Part shown: positions 41,585 through 53,054 of the stretch, piece by piece
Position numbering within the stretch: position 1 is the stretch's first letter
Layout: each line of letters opens with the position of its first letter
Source of the DNA: a gamma proteobacterium NOR5-3
Lineage (GTDB): Bacteria; Pseudomonadota; Gammaproteobacteria; Pseudomonadales; Halieaceae
Length of the DNA stretch: 64,000 nucleotides
NCBI GenBank assembly: GCA_000158155.1
Contig: DS999408.1
Coordinates: 132,271-196,270, forward strand
Reading direction: 5' to 3'
The notes under the pieces: model-generated
Database searches by the model: none
Told to the model about the DNA's origin: nothing
Seen by the model: only the letters and a program-made list of their open reading frames with translations
Translations under genes and position numbers: made by a program

Positions 41585-42202
41585 GTGGAATTAAGTATAT
41601 TAAAGCCCGGGAATGAGTCGGCTGGCACAGTTTCAGTGTCAGACGCCAGTTTCGCGCGCGAATACAACGAAGATCTGGTTCATCAGGTCGTAACTTCTTT
41701 CCTCGCCGGTGCCCGTCAGGGCACGCGAGCTCAGAAGACTCGCTCTGATGTTCGCGGTGGTGGTAAAAAGCCCTGGCGTCAGAAGGGTACCGGGCGTGCC
41801 CGTGCGGGAACGATCCGCTCACCGATCTGGCGTAGTGGCGGCGTAACGTTTGCGGCCCGCCCTCAGGATCACAGCGTTAAGGTTAATCGCAAGATGTACC
41901 GCGCTGCCCTGAAGACCATCATCTCTGAGTTGGCTCGTCAGGATCGTCTCGTTGTTGTTGAAAATCTCGATCTGGACGCACCCAAGACCAAATTATTGGT
42001 CAGCCAGTTAGACGGCTACGGTGTGAACAGCGCGTTGTTGATCTCGGGCGAGGTGAACGAGAATTTGTACCTGGCTTCACGCAATCTTCAGAAGGTTGAT
42101 GTCCGCGACGTGCAGGGTATTGATCCAGTAAGTTTGCTGTCTCATGACAAAGTCATGGTGACTGTGGATGCCGTTAAAAAGATTGAGGAGATGCTGGCAT
42201 GA
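41585..42202 (+). CDS. rplD: 50S ribosomal protein L4
   Basis: Lines the exit tunnel; in E. coli it also represses the S10 operon. 205 residues, GTG start after GGAGGAATATAA. The tunnel loop is seen as [22 protein letters not shown]. The stop overlaps the rplW start by four bases (ATGA). Confidence 0.97.
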   Translation: MELSILKPGNESAGTVSVSDASFAREYNEDLVHQVVTSFLAGARQGTRAQKTRSDVRGGGKKPWRQKGTGRARAGTIRSPIWRSGGVTFAARPQDHSVKVNRKMYRAALKTIISELARQDRLVVVENLDLDAPKTKLLVSQLDGYGVNSALLISGEVNENLYLASRNLQKVDVRDVQGIDPVSLLSHDKVMVTVDAVKKIEEMLA

Positions 42203-42495
42203 ACCGTGAGCGCGTATTTCAGGTGCTGATGGGCCCGCATGTGTCGGAAAAGGCAGCGATTGTTGCCGATGCCAATAATCAGTACGTATTTAAGGTGGCT
42301 GTTGACGCAACCAAGAGCGAGATCCGCAAGTCAGTGGAGCAGCTCTTCAAAGTCAGCGTTGAAGATGTCCAGACCCTGAAGGTCAAGGGCAAGATGAAGC
42401 GTAATCGCTACGGGTTTAGCACTAAGCCGACCTGGAAGAAGGCCTATGTTCGTGTTGCCCAAGGGCAGGACATTGACTTCGCGGTAGCTGAGTAA
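42199..42495 (+). CDS. rplW: 50S ribosomal protein L23
   Basis: Tunnel-exit protein, the docking site for trigger factor and SRP. 98 residues: [17 protein letters not shown] at the start and the conserved [23 protein letters not shown]. Coupled to rplD by overlap. Confidence 0.97.
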   Translation: MNRERVFQVLMGPHVSEKAAIVADANNQYVFKVAVDATKSEIRKSVEQLFKVSVEDVQTLKVKGKMKRNRYGFSTKPTWKKAYVRVAQGQDIDFAVAE

Positions 42496-42509
42496 GGGAG
42501 AGCGGACAA

Positions 42510-43337
42510 ATGGCAATTGCAAAGAGTAAGCCGACGTCAGCGGGCCGCCGTCACCAGGTTCGCGTCGTTAATCAGGAGCTGCACAAAGGTGCACCCTACG
42601 CGCCGCTACTGGAAAAGCAGTCACGCAACGGCGGTCGAAACAATAATGGTCGCATCACTACGCGGCACGTCGGCGGTGGGCACAAGCAGCACTATCGCGT
42701 CATCGACTTTAAGCGTAATAAAGATGCGATACCGGCGAAGGTAGAGCGGATTGAGTACGATCCCAACCGTACAGCGCATATCGCACTGTTGTTATTCGCC
42801 GATGGTGAGCGTCGTTACATTATTGCTCCCAAGGGTTTGAAGGCCGGCGATGCGGTGCAGTCTGGTTCTGCAGCGCCCATCAAGGCGGGTAACTGCCTGC
42901 CTTTGCGCAACATCCCTGTGGGATCGGTTGTGCATGCAGTCGAGCTCAAGCCTGGTAAGGGTGCTCAGCTTGCACGTTCCGCGGGCGCTTCGGTACAGCT
43001 TGCGGCTCGCGAGGGTCGCTACGCAACGATTCGTCTGCGCTCGGGTGAGACACGCAAGGTGCTGTCTGACTGTCGCGCTACGCTGGGAGAGGTGTCTAAC
43101 TCCGAGCACAGCCTGCGTAAGTTGGGTAAAGCGGGTGCTTCGCGGTGGCGTGGTGTTCGTCCAACGGTTCGTGGTGTTGCCATGAACCCTGTTGATCACC
43201 CGCATGGTGGTGGTGAAGGTCGTACCTCTGGTGGTCGACATCCGGTTAGCCCCTGGGGCACACCGACCAAGGGTTACAAGACCCGCAAGAATAAGCGTAC
43301 TGATGATCTCATCGTGCGTCGCCGGCGCAAGAAGTAA
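42510..43337 (+). CDS. rplB: 50S ribosomal protein L2
   Basis: Largest and most conserved 50S protein, needed for subunit association and peptidyl transfer. 275 residues. The signature [17 protein letters not shown] with the key His is near residue 230; [14 protein letters not shown] at the start is typical. Follows rplW by 14 bp. Confidence 0.98.
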   Translation: MAIAKSKPTSAGRRHQVRVVNQELHKGAPYAPLLEKQSRNGGRNNNGRITTRHVGGGHKQHYRVIDFKRNKDAIPAKVERIEYDPNRTAHIALLLFADGERRYIIAPKGLKAGDAVQSGSAAPIKAGNCLPLRNIPVGSVVHAVELKPGKGAQLARSAGASVQLAAREGRYATIRLRSGETRKVLSDCRATLGEVSNSEHSLRKLGKAGASRWRGVRPTVRGVAMNPVDHPHGGGEGRTSGGRHPVSPWGTPTKGYKTRKNKRTDDLIVRRRRKK

Positions 43338-43385
43338 CGCTGGCGCCCTTTGGGATTGGATGAATAGGATTAGAGGAAACAAACA

Positions 43386-43661
43386 GTGCCGCGTTCATTA
43401 AAGAAAGGCCCGTTTATCGATCTGCATCTTCTCAAGAAAGTTGAGGTTGCAGTGGAAGCAAATGATCGTCGACCTATCAAGACCTGGTCGCGTCGTTCCA
43501 TGGTGTCCCCGGACATGGTTGGCTTGACGATTGCCGTACACAACGGGCGCCAGCACGTGCCTGTTTTGGTGAACGAGGACATGGTAGGCCACAAGCTTGG
43601 CGAGTTCGCGGTAACGCGTACTTTCAAGGGCCACGTTGTGGACAAGAAGGCGAAGCGCTAA
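43386..43661 (+). CDS. rpsS: 30S ribosomal protein S19
   Basis: 30S head protein next to S13. 91 residues, GTG start ([18 protein letters not shown]) after AGAGGAAACAAACA. The core [26 protein letters not shown] is fully conserved. Confidence 0.97.
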   Translation: MPRSLKKGPFIDLHLLKKVEVAVEANDRRPIKTWSRRSMVSPDMVGLTIAVHNGRQHVPVLVNEDMVGHKLGEFAVTRTFKGHVVDKKAKR

Positions 43662-43689
43662 GCGCTGGCCGGGAATAGGAATTAGATTG

Positions 43690-44028
43690 ATGGAAGTTGC
43701 AGCTAGATTAAAAGGTGCCCGCATCTCTGCGCAGAAGGCGCGGCTGGTTGCAGACCAGGTTCGGGGTAAGCCCGTAGAAGAAGCCTTGTCTGTACTGGAG
43801 TACAGCAATAAGAAGGCAGCGCATATCGTTCGTAAGGTGCTGAACTCTGCTATTGCAAATGCCGAGAACAACGAAGGTGCCGACGTGGACGAGCTGAAGG
43901 TCTCTTCAGTGTTCGTGGACGAAGGTGTCACGATGAAGCGCTTGCGTCCGCGAGCCAAGGGTCGCGCAGATCGTATTTTCAAGCGCAGCTGCCATATCAC
44001 TGTAAAAGTCGCCGACGGCGAAAGCTAA
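43690..44028 (+). CDS. rplV: 50S ribosomal protein L22
   Basis: Lines the exit tunnel opposite L4 with its beta hairpin. 112 residues from ATG 43690 ([23 protein letters not shown]). The longer frame from 43636 overlaps rpsS and is not family-like. The hairpin tip is in [19 protein letters not shown], the macrolide-relevant region. Confidence 0.96.
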   Translation: MEVAARLKGARISAQKARLVADQVRGKPVEEALSVLEYSNKKAAHIVRKVLNSAIANAENNEGADVDELKVSSVFVDEGVTMKRLRPRAKGRADRIFKRSCHITVKVADGES

Positions 44029-44047
44029 AGGATTAGGAGAGGACCAC

Positions 44048-44716
44048 ATGGGTCAGAAAGTACATCCCACGGGCATCCGCCTTGGCATCGTCAAGGACCA
44101 CACTTCGGTGTGGTATGCCGATCGTAATAACTATGCAAAACAGTTGGTTAACGATCTGCAGGTGCGGAGCTTTATCGAGAAGAAGCTTGATAACGCCTCA
44201 GTGAGCCGCATCGTCATTGAGCGTCCCGCGCAAACTGCACGGATCACCATTCACACAGCCCGACCTGGCATTGTGATTGGCAAAAAAGGCGAAGATGTTG
44301 ACAAGCTTCGCAAGGTGTTGGCAGAGAAAATGGGTGTGCCTGTGCACATCAACATCGAAGAGATTCGCAAGCCCGATCTGGATGCGCGTTTAGTGGCTCA
44401 GAACGTGGCTCAGCAGCTCGAGCGACGAGTAATGTTCCGTCGCGCAATGAAGCGCGTAGTACAGAATGCTATGCGTCAGGGTGCGGAGGGTATCAAGGTC
44501 CAGGTGAGCGGCCGTTTGGGCGGTGCAGAAATTGCGCGTACCGAGTGGTATCGCGAAGGTCGAGTGCCTTTGCACACACTGCGGGCAGACATTGATTACG
44601 CTACGTATGAGGCAGCAACGACTTACGGAATCCTGGGCGTTAAGGTCTGGATTTTCAAGGGTGAGGTGCTAGGTGCCGATGAGTCTGACAATGGCCGTAA
44701 GGCAGCGGCCAGCTAA
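44048..44716 (+). CDS. rpsC: 30S ribosomal protein S3
   Basis: Part of the mRNA entry helicase site. 222 residues. Starts [18 protein letters not shown]; the KH domain has [17 protein letters not shown]; the C-terminal domain has [30 protein letters not shown]. Good AGGAGAGG ribosome binding site. Confidence 0.98.
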   Translation: MGQKVHPTGIRLGIVKDHTSVWYADRNNYAKQLVNDLQVRSFIEKKLDNASVSRIVIERPAQTARITIHTARPGIVIGKKGEDVDKLRKVLAEKMGVPVHINIEEIRKPDLDARLVAQNVAQQLERRVMFRRAMKRVVQNAMRQGAEGIKVQVSGRLGGAEIARTEWYREGRVPLHTLRADIDYATYEAATTYGILGVKVWIFKGEVLGADESDNGRKAAAS

Positions 44717-44744
44717 GCGGCCACAAAGCTAAGGGTTTAGAACA

Positions 44745-45158
44745 ATGCTGCAACCAAAACGTACAAAGTTTCGCAAGGCGATGAAAGGCCGGAACCGCGG
44801 TCTTGCGCATCGCGGTAGCAAGGTAAGCTTTGGCGAATTCGGATTAAAAGCCACTGGTCGTGGACGCCTTACAGCGCGTCAGATCGAGGCGGCTCGTCGT
44901 GCCATGACCCGTCATATCAAGCGGGGCGGCAAGATTTGGATTCGTGTTTTCCCGGATAAGCCAATTACTGGCAAGCCGTTGGAAGTTCGCCAGGGTAAGG
45001 GTAAGGGTAACGTAGAGTATTGGGTTGCTCAGGTGCAGCCTGGCAAGGTTCTCTACGAAGTACAGGGTGTTTCGGAAGAGTTGGCGCGGGAAGCTTTTGA
45101 GCTGGCCGCAGCCAAGATTCCGATTTCTACCGCATTTGTTAAAAGATCGGTGATGTGA
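44745..45158 (+). CDS. rplP: 50S ribosomal protein L16
   Basis: Near the A-site tRNA elbow. 137 residues, begins [50 protein letters not shown] is the signature, with the Arg that is hydroxylated in E. coli. The stop overlaps rpmC (TGATG). Confidence 0.98.
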   Translation: MLQPKRTKFRKAMKGRNRGLAHRGSKVSFGEFGLKATGRGRLTARQIEAARRAMTRHIKRGGKIWIRVFPDKPITGKPLEVRQGKGKGNVEYWVAQVQPGKVLYEVQGVSEELAREAFELAAAKIPISTAFVKRSVM

Positions 45159-45349
45159 TGAAAGGCAGCGAATTGCGCGAGCAGAGCGCAGAACAATTAG
45201 GCGAGCAGCTGCTGGCGCTCCGCGAGGAGCAGTTCAAGCTGCGCATGCAAAAGGCGACCGGCCAGTTGAGCCAGACTCACCTGCTGCAGGCAAACCAGCG
45301 CGATATCGCGCGGGTTAAAACCGTGTTGCACGAAAAGGCAGGTGAATAA
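45158..45349 (+). CDS. rpmC: 50S ribosomal protein L29
   Basis: Two-helix protein at the tunnel exit. The ATG at 45158 overlaps the rplP stop; a GTG directly before it (45155) is in frame, but the ATG gives the usual 63 residues ([31 protein letters not shown]). [17 protein letters not shown] ends the second helix. Confidence 0.96.
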   Translation: MKGSELREQSAEQLGEQLLALREEQFKLRMQKATGQLSQTHLLQANQRDIARVKTVLHEKAGE

Positions 45350-45351
45350 CA

Positions 45352-45621
45352 ATGTCAGCTGAAAAAAGAACCCGGACCGTCACTGGTCGAGTTGTGAGCA
45401 ATAAGATGGATAAGACCATCACCGTGCTTATCGAGCGTCGCGTGCGTCATGCTATGTATGGCAAGTACATGACCCGGTCGTCGAAAGTACACGCCCACGA
45501 TGCCGACAACCAATGCAGTATTGGTGACCTGGTAACGGTCGCTGAGACTCGTCCGATCTCCAAAAGCAAAACCTGGAACCTTGTTGAGGTTGTAGAGAAA
45601 GGGGAGAGTGCGGCGCAATGA
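45352..45621 (+). CDS. rpsQ: 30S ribosomal protein S17
   Basis: Primary 16S rRNA-binding OB-fold protein, 89 residues. [21 protein letters not shown] and [19 protein letters not shown] are the signatures. The stop overlaps the rplN start by four bases, so the S10 and spc groups are joined without a promoter gap. Confidence 0.97.
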   Translation: MSAEKRTRTVTGRVVSNKMDKTITVLIERRVRHAMYGKYMTRSSKVHAHDADNQCSIGDLVTVAETRPISKSKTWNLVEVVEKGESAAQ

Positions 45622-45986
45622 TCCAGACCGAATCCTATTTGGAAGTAGCAGATAACAGCGGCGCACGCCGTGTTATGTGCATTAAAGTCCTTGGTGGTTC
45701 CAAGCGGCGCTATGCGCGCGTTGGCGACCTCATCAAGGTCACTGTGAAAGAAGCCATTCCTCGCGGAAAGGTGAAAAAGGGCCAGGTTATGACTGCGGTC
45801 GTCGTTCGCACCAAAAAGGGTGTACGTCGTCCAGATGGTTCATTAATCAAGTTTGACGACAACGCGGCCGTTTTGTTGAACAGTCAGGAAGCGCCCATCG
45901 GTACCCGTATTTTTGGACCGGTAACTCGTGAGCTTCGTGGTGAGAAATTTATGAAGATCATTTCCCTTGCACCGGAAGTGATCTGA
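45618..45986 (+). CDS. rplN: 50S ribosomal protein L14
   Basis: Subunit-interface protein that contacts 16S rRNA and is the target of the silencing factor RsfS. 122 residues, begins [33 protein letters not shown]. Classical first gene of the spc group. Confidence 0.98.
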   Translation: MIQTESYLEVADNSGARRVMCIKVLGGSKRRYARVGDLIKVTVKEAIPRGKVKKGQVMTAVVVRTKKGVRRPDGSLIKFDDNAAVLLNSQEAPIGTRIFGPVTRELRGEKFMKIISLAPEVI

Positions 45987-46036
45987 AGACGGGCAAGCGG
46001 CCCCCGGGCCCGCTGCACGGCAGAGAGTAGAGAGCT

Positions 46037-46351
46037 ATGTTGAAAATTAAGTGTGACGATGAAGTAATCGTGCTGGCTGGTAAAGACAAGGGCAAGCGCG
46101 GGAAAGTGCGTAAGATCGTAGATGAGAACCGTGTGATCGTAAGCGGAATCAACATGATCAAAAAGCACACCCGTCCGAATCCCCAGGCCGGTGTTCAGGG
46201 CGGTATCGTTGAGCGTGAGGCTGCCATTCAGGTGTCCAACGTTGCAATTTTCAACCCCGAGACCAGTAAAGCAGATCGTGTCGGTTTTCGCGTTGATGAC
46301 GGGAAAAAGGTCAGGTTTTTTAAGTCTAACGGCGCGGCTCTGGACGCCTAA
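46037..46351 (+). CDS. rplX: 50S ribosomal protein L24
   Basis: Assembly initiator with a KOW motif ([20 protein letters not shown], residues 7-26). 104 residues. [21 protein letters not shown] follows. 50 bp after rplN and 23 bp before rplE. Confidence 0.97.
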   Translation: MLKIKCDDEVIVLAGKDKGKRGKVRKIVDENRVIVSGINMIKKHTRPNPQAGVQGGIVEREAAIQVSNVAIFNPETSKADRVGFRVDDGKKVRFFKSNGAALDA

Positions 46352-46374
46352 GGGCAAGGAACAGGTACAAGTAG

Positions 46375-46914
46375 ATGGCAACCTTGAAAGACAAGTATCG
46401 GGACGAGATCGCGGCGAAGCTAAAGGAAGAGCTTGGTCTGGATAACGTTATGGAAGTCCCCCGGATCACAAAGATCACCTTAAACATGGGTGTTGGTGAG
46501 GCTGTGGGCGACAAGAAGGTTATGGAGAGCGCGCTTTCCGACATGACCAAGATCGCTGGGCAGAAGCCTGTTGTGACTCTGGCCCGTCGGTCGATTGCGG
46601 GATTCAAGATTCGTGATGGCTGGCCTATCGGTTGCAAGGTTACGCTGCGCGGCGAGAGAATGTACGAGTTCCTCGAGCGTCTCGTAAGCATCGCTATTCC
46701 TCGTATCCGTGACTTCCGGGGTATTAGCCCGAAGTCCTTTGACGGTCGTGGCAACTTTGCCATGGGTGTCACCGAGCAGATCATCTTCCCGGAAATTAAC
46801 TACGACGAAGTAGACAGTCTCCGCGGTATGGATATCACCATCACTACGACGGCACGCACGGACGACGAAGGTCGCGCCTTGTTGCGTTCCTTCAATTTTC
46901 CGCTGAAAGGGTAA
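46375..46914 (+). CDS. rplE: 50S ribosomal protein L5
   Basis: 5S rRNA-binding protein of the central protuberance. 179 residues. [20 protein letters not shown] and [32 protein letters not shown] are the signatures. Next to rpsN after 8 bp. Confidence 0.98.
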   Translation: MATLKDKYRDEIAAKLKEELGLDNVMEVPRITKITLNMGVGEAVGDKKVMESALSDMTKIAGQKPVVTLARRSIAGFKIRDGWPIGCKVTLRGERMYEFLERLVSIAIPRIRDFRGISPKSFDGRGNFAMGVTEQIIFPEINYDEVDSLRGMDITITTTARTDDEGRALLRSFNFPLKG

Positions 46915-46922
46915 TTCGGGAT

Positions 46923-47228
46923 ATGGCTAAGAAGTCAATGATTGCGCGTGAAGACAAACGTGCCAGCACCGTTGCCCGGTATGCGGCAAAGCGTGCAGAA
47001 ATTAAAGCTGTCCTGGCAAGCACTACCGCCACGGACGAAGAAAAGTGGGATGCGCAGGTAGCGCTGCAGAAGTTGCCGCGAAATGCCAGCCCTGTTCGAC
47101 AGCGACGACGTTGCCAGATAACCGGCCGCCCGCATGGTGTGTACCGCAAGTTTGGCCTGTGTCGTAACAAGCTCCGTGAAGCCGCTATGCGCGGTGATGT
47201 CCCCGGTCTGGTTAAGGCCAGCTGGTAA
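46923..47228 (+). CDS. rpsN: 30S ribosomal protein S14 (zinc-free type)
   Basis: 30S head protein, 101 residues. It is the long form without the CXXC zinc pairs; the C-terminus has [41 protein letters not shown]. This contrasts with L36 at 51247, which keeps its zinc ligands. Confidence 0.97.
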   Translation: MAKKSMIAREDKRASTVARYAAKRAEIKAVLASTTATDEEKWDAQVALQKLPRNASPVRQRRRCQITGRPHGVYRKFGLCRNKLREAAMRGDVPGLVKASW

Positions 47229-47251
47229 GCGAAGCGAAGAGGAATAGAAAC

Positions 47252-47647
47252 ATGAGTATGCAAGACCCACTGGCGGATATGTTGACCCGCATTCGCAACG
47301 CCCAGATGGCTGGACACGCCAGCATCGATATGCCTGGCTCAAAGCTGAAGGCCGCTGTTGCAAAAGTACTTGAAGACGAGGGCTACATTGCTGGCTTCGA
47401 GGCTCATGCAGATGGTGTTAAGCCACGTTTGCGTCTTGAGCTTAAATACTTCGAGGGCAAGCCCGTTATTGCAGAAATAGATCGCGTAAGCCGTCCCAGT
47501 GTGCGTCGTTATGCAGCTAAAGATGAGCTGCCGACAGTACGTGGTGGGTTGGGTGTCGCTATTGTATCAACGTCACGCGGTGTGATGACTGACCGTGCGG
47601 CGCGAGCTGCCGGTGTTGGTGGCGAGGTGCTTTGCACAGTCTTCTAA
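47252..47647 (+). CDS. rpsH: 30S ribosomal protein S8
   Basis: 16S rRNA-binding protein of the 30S platform; in E. coli it represses the spc operon. 131 residues, [18 protein letters not shown] at the start and [30 protein letters not shown] at the end. AAGAGGAATAG ribosome binding site. Confidence 0.98.
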   Translation: MSMQDPLADMLTRIRNAQMAGHASIDMPGSKLKAAVAKVLEDEGYIAGFEAHADGVKPRLRLELKYFEGKPVIAEIDRVSRPSVRRYAAKDELPTVRGGLGVAIVSTSRGVMTDRAARAAGVGGEVLCTVF

Positions 47648-47726
47648 GGACTGCGCGAGCTTGGCTGATTAAAGAGTTTAGCGTTGCTGCGAAGTAACGT
47701 TTAAAGACAGAGAGAAAGGGCGAAGT

Positions 47727-48254
47727 ATGTCCAGAGTTGCAAATAATCCAGTCTCCCTGCCGAAAGGTGTGGAGTTGACCGTAGCCGGTCGTGAAGTACA
47801 GGTAAAGGGCGCCAAGGGCTCCTTGTCACTGTCGCTTTACGAAGGTGTAAACATTGCTCAGGAAGACGGTACCGTTACTTTTGCCTACGAGACTGACAAG
47901 TCCAAGGCGATGGCAGGTACTACCCGCGCACTTGTGAACAACATGGTCAAGGGAGTGTCTGAGGGCTGGGAGAAGAAGCTCGTGCTCAACGGTGTTGGTT
48001 ATCGTGCCAAGGCTTCAGGCAGGTCGGTCAATTTGACTGTAGGCTTGTCTCATCCGGTGGATTTTGAACTTCCGGAGGGCCTCAGTGCGGAAACGCCCAC
48101 TCAGACAGAGATTGTTGTGAGCGGAATTGATAAGCAGGCAGTTGGCGAAGCGGCGGCTAAGATCCGTAGTTTCCGTCCGCCAGAGCCATACAAAGGTAAA
48201 GGTATTCGTTACGCGGACGAGCATGTCCGACGTAAGGAAGCCAAGAAGAAGTAA
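47727..48254 (+). CDS. rplF: 50S ribosomal protein L6
   Basis: Located near the sarcin-ricin loop; two similar domains. 175 residues. [29 protein letters not shown] in domain 2 and the C-terminal [24 protein letters not shown] are typical. Preceded by a 79-bp gap without a visible gene. Confidence 0.97.
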   Translation: MSRVANNPVSLPKGVELTVAGREVQVKGAKGSLSLSLYEGVNIAQEDGTVTFAYETDKSKAMAGTTRALVNNMVKGVSEGWEKKLVLNGVGYRAKASGRSVNLTVGLSHPVDFELPEGLSAETPTQTEIVVSGIDKQAVGEAAAKIRSFRPPEPYKGKGIRYADEHVRRKEAKKK

Positions 48255-48266
48255 CAGGACATCGAG

Positions 48267-48617
48267 ATGAGTGCAAAGAACGATTCGCGTCTCCGTCGCG
48301 CCCGCAAAGCGCGGCAGCGTATGCGCACACAGGGTGCCAACCGTCTGAGCGTACACCGGACTCCGCGTCACATTTACGCGCAGGTGTTTGCGCCTACTGG
48401 CGACACGGTCCTGGCAAGCGCTTCTACGTTAGACAGCAGTCTGCGTAGCGGAGCAACAGGCAACATTGATGCAGCATCTGCGGTAGGCAAGCTCCTTGCG
48501 GAGCGTGCCAAGGCAGCGGGTGTTGAAAAAGTCGCTTTTGATCGCGGTGGGTTTAAGTACCACGGGCGAGTGAAAGCGCTGGCTGAAGCCGCGCGCGAAG
48601 GCGGACTGGAATTCTAG
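48267..48617 (+). CDS. rplR: 50S ribosomal protein L18
   Basis: 5S rRNA-binding protein, 116 residues. Basic N-terminus [33 protein letters not shown] and C-terminal [26 protein letters not shown] are conserved. Confidence 0.97.
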   Translation: MSAKNDSRLRRARKARQRMRTQGANRLSVHRTPRHIYAQVFAPTGDTVLASASTLDSSLRSGATGNIDAASAVGKLLAERAKAAGVEKVAFDRGGFKYHGRVKALAEAAREGGLEF

Positions 48618-48629
48618 GGTATATAGACG

Positions 48630-49136
48630 ATGGCGTTTAACGATCAGAAGCAGCAGGACGGTGACCTCCAGGAAAAACTGGTTCAGGTAAACCGGGTGGC
48701 GAAAGTAGTTAAAGGTGGCCGGATCTTCGGATTCACAGCCCTTACCGTAGTCGGTGATGGCAAGGGTCGAGTCGGTTTTGGTCGTGGTAAGGCACGCGAA
48801 GTGCCCGTTGCGATCCAAAAAGCGATGGAAGCGGCGCGCCGTAACATGATTCAAGTCGATCTTGATAACGGTACCATTCAGTACCCGATCAAGGCGCGTC
48901 ACGGTGCATCGAAGGTTTACATGCAGCCTGCTTCAGAAGGTACAGGCGTCATCGCCGGCGGTGCTATGCGGGCGGTTCTTGAAATCGCTGGCGTACACAA
49001 CGTTCTTGCCAAGTGTTACGGGTCTACAAATCCTGTAAACGTCGTTCGGGCAACGTTTAATGGCCTGCGTGATATGTCGTCGCCGGAGTCGGTAGCGGCT
49101 AAGCGTGGCAAGAGCGTCGAAGAGATTTACGGCTAA
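48630..49136 (+). CDS. rpsE: 30S ribosomal protein S5
   Basis: Decoding-fidelity protein at the mRNA entry. 168 residues. The dsRNA-binding-like N domain has [42 protein letters not shown]; the spectinomycin loop region VAKVVKGGR is of the normal type. Confidence 0.97.
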   Translation: MAFNDQKQQDGDLQEKLVQVNRVAKVVKGGRIFGFTALTVVGDGKGRVGFGRGKAREVPVAIQKAMEAARRNMIQVDLDNGTIQYPIKARHGASKVYMQPASEGTGVIAGGAMRAVLEIAGVHNVLAKCYGSTNPVNVVRATFNGLRDMSSPESVAAKRGKSVEEIYG

Positions 49137-49200
49137 TTGGTCGTTATAGCTCGAAGAATTGATACAAGTAACTGTACGTAACAACACGGATTAGCGAGTC

Positions 49201-49389
49201 ATGGCTAAGGCAACAATTAAGGTCACACTGACCAAGAGCAGCAGCGGTCGACTGAAGAATCACCGGGCCTGCGTAGCGGGTTTGGGACTGCGTCGGATCG
49301 GGCACACGGTGGAAGTAGAAGATACACCGTCGGTCCGTGGCATGATCAATAAAGTCAGCTACATGCTGACTGTGGAGGAACAGGCGTGA
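49201..49389 (+). CDS. rpmD: 50S ribosomal protein L30
   Basis: Small 23S-binding protein, 62 residues: [47 protein letters not shown]. The stop overlaps the rplO GTG start by four bases. Confidence 0.96.
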   Translation: MAKATIKVTLTKSSSGRLKNHRACVAGLGLRRIGHTVEVEDTPSVRGMINKVSYMLTVEEQA

Positions 49390-49832
49390 GCGATACAATG
49401 CGACTCAACACCCTGAGCCCTGCCCCTGGTTCGCGTAAAGCAGCCAAGCGCGTTGGCCGAGGTATCGGTAGCGGTCTTGGAAAGACAGCGGGCCGTGGTC
49501 ACAAGGGCCAGAAGGCACGCTCGGGCGGCAAAGTGGCACCTGGTTTTGAGGGTGGTCAGATGCCTCTTCAGAAGCGGCTGCCGAAATACGGTTTCACATC
49601 ACGTATTTCTCGCACCACTGCGCAGGTCCGTCTTGGTGAGCTGAACAAGGTCGATGGCGACATTATCGATTTGGATGCACTCAAAAACGCAGACGTTGTT
49701 AAAGATGATGTTTTGCGTGTGCGTGTTTTTCTGTCAGGCGAGATTGCTCGTGCAGTGACTCTCAAGGGCATACCCGCCAGCAAGGGTGCTCGTGAGGCGA
49801 TTGAAAAGGCTGGTGGCAAGATCGAAGACTAG
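49386..49832 (+). CDS. rplO: 50S ribosomal protein L15
   Basis: Late assembly protein. 148 residues with GTG start ([45 protein letters not shown]). The Gly/Arg/Lys-rich N-terminal tail enters the 50S core. LPKYGFTSR marks the globular part. secY follows after 64 bp. Confidence 0.97.
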   Translation: MSDTMRLNTLSPAPGSRKAAKRVGRGIGSGLGKTAGRGHKGQKARSGGKVAPGFEGGQMPLQKRLPKYGFTSRISRTTAQVRLGELNKVDGDIIDLDALKNADVVKDDVLRVRVFLSGEIARAVTLKGIPASKGAREAIEKAGGKIED

Positions 49833-49896
49833 GTCTTCGACACCCGCAATCGCAGCAGCAGATTAACAGGATCAAGGGAGCGACAACGAGAAACTG

Positions 49897-51219
49897 ATGG
49901 CCGAGTTACCCTCAGCAAACCGGGCCGGACTGGGCGAGCTTTTTGCTCGCCTTCGTTTTGTATTGGTCGCGATAATTGTGTACCGGATCGGTACGCACAT
50001 TCCTGTGCCGGGCATCGATCCGAATCAGCTCGCAGCACTGTTCAATCAGAACCAGGGCACCATTCTTGGTCTGGCTAACATGTTCTCTGGCGGCGCGTTG
50101 GAGCGCATGAGTATTCTCGCCCTGGGCATCATGCCCTACATTTCAGCGTCTATTATTATGCAGTTGATGTCGGCGGTGACTCCTCAGTTAGAGCAGCTGA
50201 AGAAAGAGGGTGAGTCCGGACGCAGAAAGATTAGCCAATACACGCGCTACCTCACGGTGGTGCTGGCAATAGTTCAGGCTACGGGCATGACTGTGGGAAT
50301 GGCTAACCAGGGAATGAGCTACAACTCAGGGCTGCTGTTTTTCATCATTGCGATCACATCTTTGGTGACCGGCGCCGTGTTTATGATGTGGTTGGGCGAG
50401 CAGATCACCGAAAAAGGCGTTGGCAACGGTATCTCTTTGCTTATTTTTGCCGGGATTGTTGCTGGACTGCCATCGGCCATTGGGCAGTCGCTTGAGCAGG
50501 CCCGTCAGGGCGAGATCAACATCCTTGCGCTGCTGTTGATTCTGAGCCTCGCCATCGCCGTGATCTACATGATCGTGTTCATTGAGCGAGGTCAGCGCCG
50601 GATTACCGTGAACTACGCCAAGCGGCAGCAGGGGCGCAAGATGTATCAGGCGCAAAGCTCTCATCTTCCGCTGAAGGTAAACATGGCAGGTGTTATTCCC
50701 GCTATCTTCGCGAGCAGTATCTTGTTATTCCCGGCCTCTATCGCGCAGTGGTTTGGTCAATCGGGCGGTGCAGACTGGCTGCAGGATCTAGCCGTCGCTA
50801 TCGGCCCGGGGCAACCTTTGAATATTTTATTGTTCACGATATTTATTGTGTTCTTCTGCTTCTTCTACACGGCGCTGATGTTCAACCCGCAGGAAGTGGC
50901 GGACAATTTGAAGAAGTCAGGTGCGTTTGTGCCGGGGATACGGCCGGGTCAGCAAACTGCGAATTACATTGATGGCGTTTTGACACGATTGACGGTATTT
51001 GGCTCTGCGTACATTGCGCTGGTGTGCCTCTTGCCGCAGTTTCTGGTTGTGACCTGGAACGTACCTTTTTATCTGGGCGGCACCTCGCTGTTGATCGTGG
51101 TCGTGGTGGTAATGGACTTCATGGCGCAGGTACAGAGCCACATGATGTCTCACCAGTACGACTCGGTGATGAAGAAGGCTAACCTTAAGAATTATGGAAG
51201 TGCGGGCCGCGTTCGTTAA
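49897..51219 (+). CDS. secY: Preprotein translocase subunit SecY
   Basis: Channel-forming subunit of SecYEG, ten membrane helices in 440 residues. The plug region is [18 protein letters not shown], followed by [26 protein letters not shown] in helix 2. [24 protein letters not shown] is the cytosolic loop that docks SecA or the ribosome. Typical place at the end of spc. Confidence 0.98.
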   Translation: MAELPSANRAGLGELFARLRFVLVAIIVYRIGTHIPVPGIDPNQLAALFNQNQGTILGLANMFSGGALERMSILALGIMPYISASIIMQLMSAVTPQLEQLKKEGESGRRKISQYTRYLTVVLAIVQATGMTVGMANQGMSYNSGLLFFIIAITSLVTGAVFMMWLGEQITEKGVGNGISLLIFAGIVAGLPSAIGQSLEQARQGEINILALLLILSLAIAVIYMIVFIERGQRRITVNYAKRQQGRKMYQAQSSHLPLKVNMAGVIPAIFASSILLFPASIAQWFGQSGGADWLQDLAVAIGPGQPLNILLFTIFIVFFCFFYTALMFNPQEVADNLKKSGAFVPGIRPGQQTANYIDGVLTRLTVFGSAYIALVCLLPQFLVVTWNVPFYLGGTSLLIVVVVVMDFMAQVQSHMMSHQYDSVMKKANLKNYGSAGRVR

Positions 51220-51246
51220 GAACGGGACTTGTTTGGGAGCAGGAAG

Positions 51247-51363
51247 ATGAAAGTAAGAGCATCAGTGAAAAAGATCTGCAGAAACTGCAAGGTCGTTCGT
51301 CGTAAGGGCGTCGTTCGCGTGATTTGTAATACAGATCCACGACACAAGCAGCGACAGGGTTAA
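51247..51363 (+). CDS. rpmJ: 50S ribosomal protein L36 (zinc-binding type)
   Basis: 38-residue protein too short for many gene finders: [20 protein letters not shown]... The zinc ligands C11, C14, C27 and H33 are all present (C+ form), in contrast to S14 here, which is zinc-free. AGGAAG ribosome binding site. 27 bp after secY. Confidence 0.97.
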   Translation: MKVRASVKKICRNCKVVRRKGVVRVICNTDPRHKQRQG

Positions 51364-51375
51364 GGGAACCAGGCA

Positions 51376-51404
51376 TTGCGTTCTGGCAACAAAATCGTTA
51401 AAAT
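51376..51404 (+). promoter_or_regulatory. alpha operon promoter
   Basis: TTGCGT (51376-51381), 17-bp spacer, TAAAAT (51399-51404), discriminator CGCGCGCC. It would give a leader of about 88 nt before rpsM, which contains a hairpin ACCCCA/TGGGGT around CAATTTTGC. In E. coli S4 binds this leader to repress the operon; here that is inferred from position. Confidence 0.7.
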
Positions 51405-51498
51405 CGCGCGCCTTTTTTCAGGGTTTCGCAACCTCGCACCCCAACAGGCAATTTTGCTGGGGTTTGGAGCGCGTACACAGTTTTTCGGAGATAAGTGA

Positions 51499-51855
51499 AT
51501 GGCTCGTATAGCCGGGGTCAACATACCCGACAATAAGCACGCCGTAATCTCCCTCACCTATATATTTGGTGTGGGGCGTACCCAGGCTAAGCGCATTTGC
51601 GCAGCCAGCGGTGTAGAAGAGAGCGCTCGTGTAGGTGATCTGTCAGAAGATCAGTTGGATGTGCTGCGTAATAAGGTCGGTGAATTGACCGTCGAAGGTG
51701 ATCTTCGTCGTGAAGTTTCTATGAATATCAAGCGATTGATGGACCTCGGTTGTAACCGTGGCCTCCGTCACCGTCGCAATCTGCCTCTTCGGGGTCAGCG
51801 CACCAAGACTAACGCGCGCACCCGTAAAGGACCAAGAAAACCGATTCGCAGGTAA
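51499..51855 (+). CDS. rpsM: 30S ribosomal protein S13
   Basis: 30S head protein contacting P-site tRNA and the 50S bridge. 118 residues. [33 protein letters not shown] and the basic tail [30 protein letters not shown] are typical. First gene of the alpha group. Confidence 0.98.
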   Translation: MARIAGVNIPDNKHAVISLTYIFGVGRTQAKRICAASGVEESARVGDLSEDQLDVLRNKVGELTVEGDLRREVSMNIKRLMDLGCNRGLRHRRNLPLRGQRTKTNARTRKGPRKPIRR

Positions 51856-51951
51856 TTCCGGGCCGGCTCCAGGCCGGGAAAGGAACTGTGAGTCCTTAAT
51901 TAGTGTAGCTGCACCGCAGTGCAGTGTTGATATTAAGACAGGATTAGATAC

Positions 51952-52344
51952 ATGGCTAAGCCAGGTGCCAAGAGCACGCGCAAGAAAATCACGCGCACCA
52001 TCGCTGATGGAATCGCGCACATTCATGCGTCATTTAACAACACCATCATTACCATCACCGACCGTCAGGGCAACACTCTGAGCTGGGCTACCTCCGGTGG
52101 TTCGGGCTTTCGCGGTTCGCGCAAGAGCACGCCGTTTGCAGCACAGGTTGCCGCTGAACGTGCGGGCGAAGCCGCGAAAGAATACGGTCTGCAGAATTTA
52201 GATGTTCAGGTTAAAGGTCCAGGACCAGGTCGTGAATCTGCCGTCCGGGCGCTGAATGCCTGCGGTTACAAGATCAGCAATATCACTGACGTGACGCCGA
52301 TCCCACACAATGGTTGTCGTCCGCCCAAGAAGCGTCGCGTTTAA
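51952..52344 (+). CDS. rpsK: 30S ribosomal protein S11
   Basis: Platform protein near the anti-Shine-Dalgarno helix. 130 residues. [19 protein letters not shown] and [44 protein letters not shown] are conserved. Confidence 0.98.
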   Translation: MAKPGAKSTRKKITRTIADGIAHIHASFNNTIITITDRQGNTLSWATSGGSGFRGSRKSTPFAAQVAAERAGEAAKEYGLQNLDVQVKGPGPGRESAVRALNACGYKISNITDVTPIPHNGCRPPKKRRV

Positions 52345-52358
52345 GAGGGAGCAAGATT

Positions 52359-52979
52359 ATGGCTCGTTATATTGGCCCAAAGTGTAAGCTCGCTCGTCGC
52401 GAGGGCACTGACCTATTTTTGAAGAGTGGCGTTCGTTCGCTCGAGTCCAAGTGTAAGCCCGAGTCTGTTCCGGGTCAGCACGGAGCCCGTCGCGGGCGCC
52501 TGTCGGACTACGGTGTGCAGCTGCGGGAAAAACAAAAAGTCCGTCGTATTTACGGTGTGCTCGAGAAGCAGTTCCGCAATTACTACAAGGAAGCGGCGCG
52601 CCTTAAGGGTGCTACCGGTGAGAACCTTCTTCAGCTTCTTGAGAGCAGGCTGGATAACGTCGTTTATCGTATCGGTTTTGGCTCCACGCGTTCCGAGTCT
52701 CGTCAGCTGGTTGCTCACAAGGCAATTTTGGTTAACGGCAAAGTCGTGAACATCGCATCGTACAAAGTGAAAGCTGGTGATGTGGTATCCCTGCGTGAAA
52801 AGGCCAAGAAGCAGCTGCGTGTTCAGTCTGCGATGGCGCTTGCGGCGCAGCGCGGAGAGCCCGAGTGGATTGATATCAATGTTGAGAAGCTGGAGGCCGT
52901 TTACAAGGCTGCTCCCGATCGACAGGATCTTTCCTCCGACATCAATGAGAACCTGATCGTCGAACTGTACTCGAAGTAA
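52359..52979 (+). CDS. rpsD: 30S ribosomal protein S4
   Basis: Primary 16S rRNA-binding assembly protein; in E. coli also the repressor of the alpha operon. 206 residues from ATG 52359 ([22 protein letters not shown]). The S4 RNA-binding domain has [32 protein letters not shown]. The upstream frame to 52314 lies inside rpsK. Confidence 0.98.
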   Translation: MARYIGPKCKLARREGTDLFLKSGVRSLESKCKPESVPGQHGARRGRLSDYGVQLREKQKVRRIYGVLEKQFRNYYKEAARLKGATGENLLQLLESRLDNVVYRIGFGSTRSESRQLVAHKAILVNGKVVNIASYKVKAGDVVSLREKAKKQLRVQSAMALAAQRGEPEWIDINVEKLEAVYKAAPDRQDLSSDINENLIVELYSK

Positions 52980-53054
52980 GCCTGGGCGCCTTGAGCGCCT
53001 TGTACCGAGTAATTCGAGCAGATCGATCCGAACAGTTATATACAGGTGCCACAG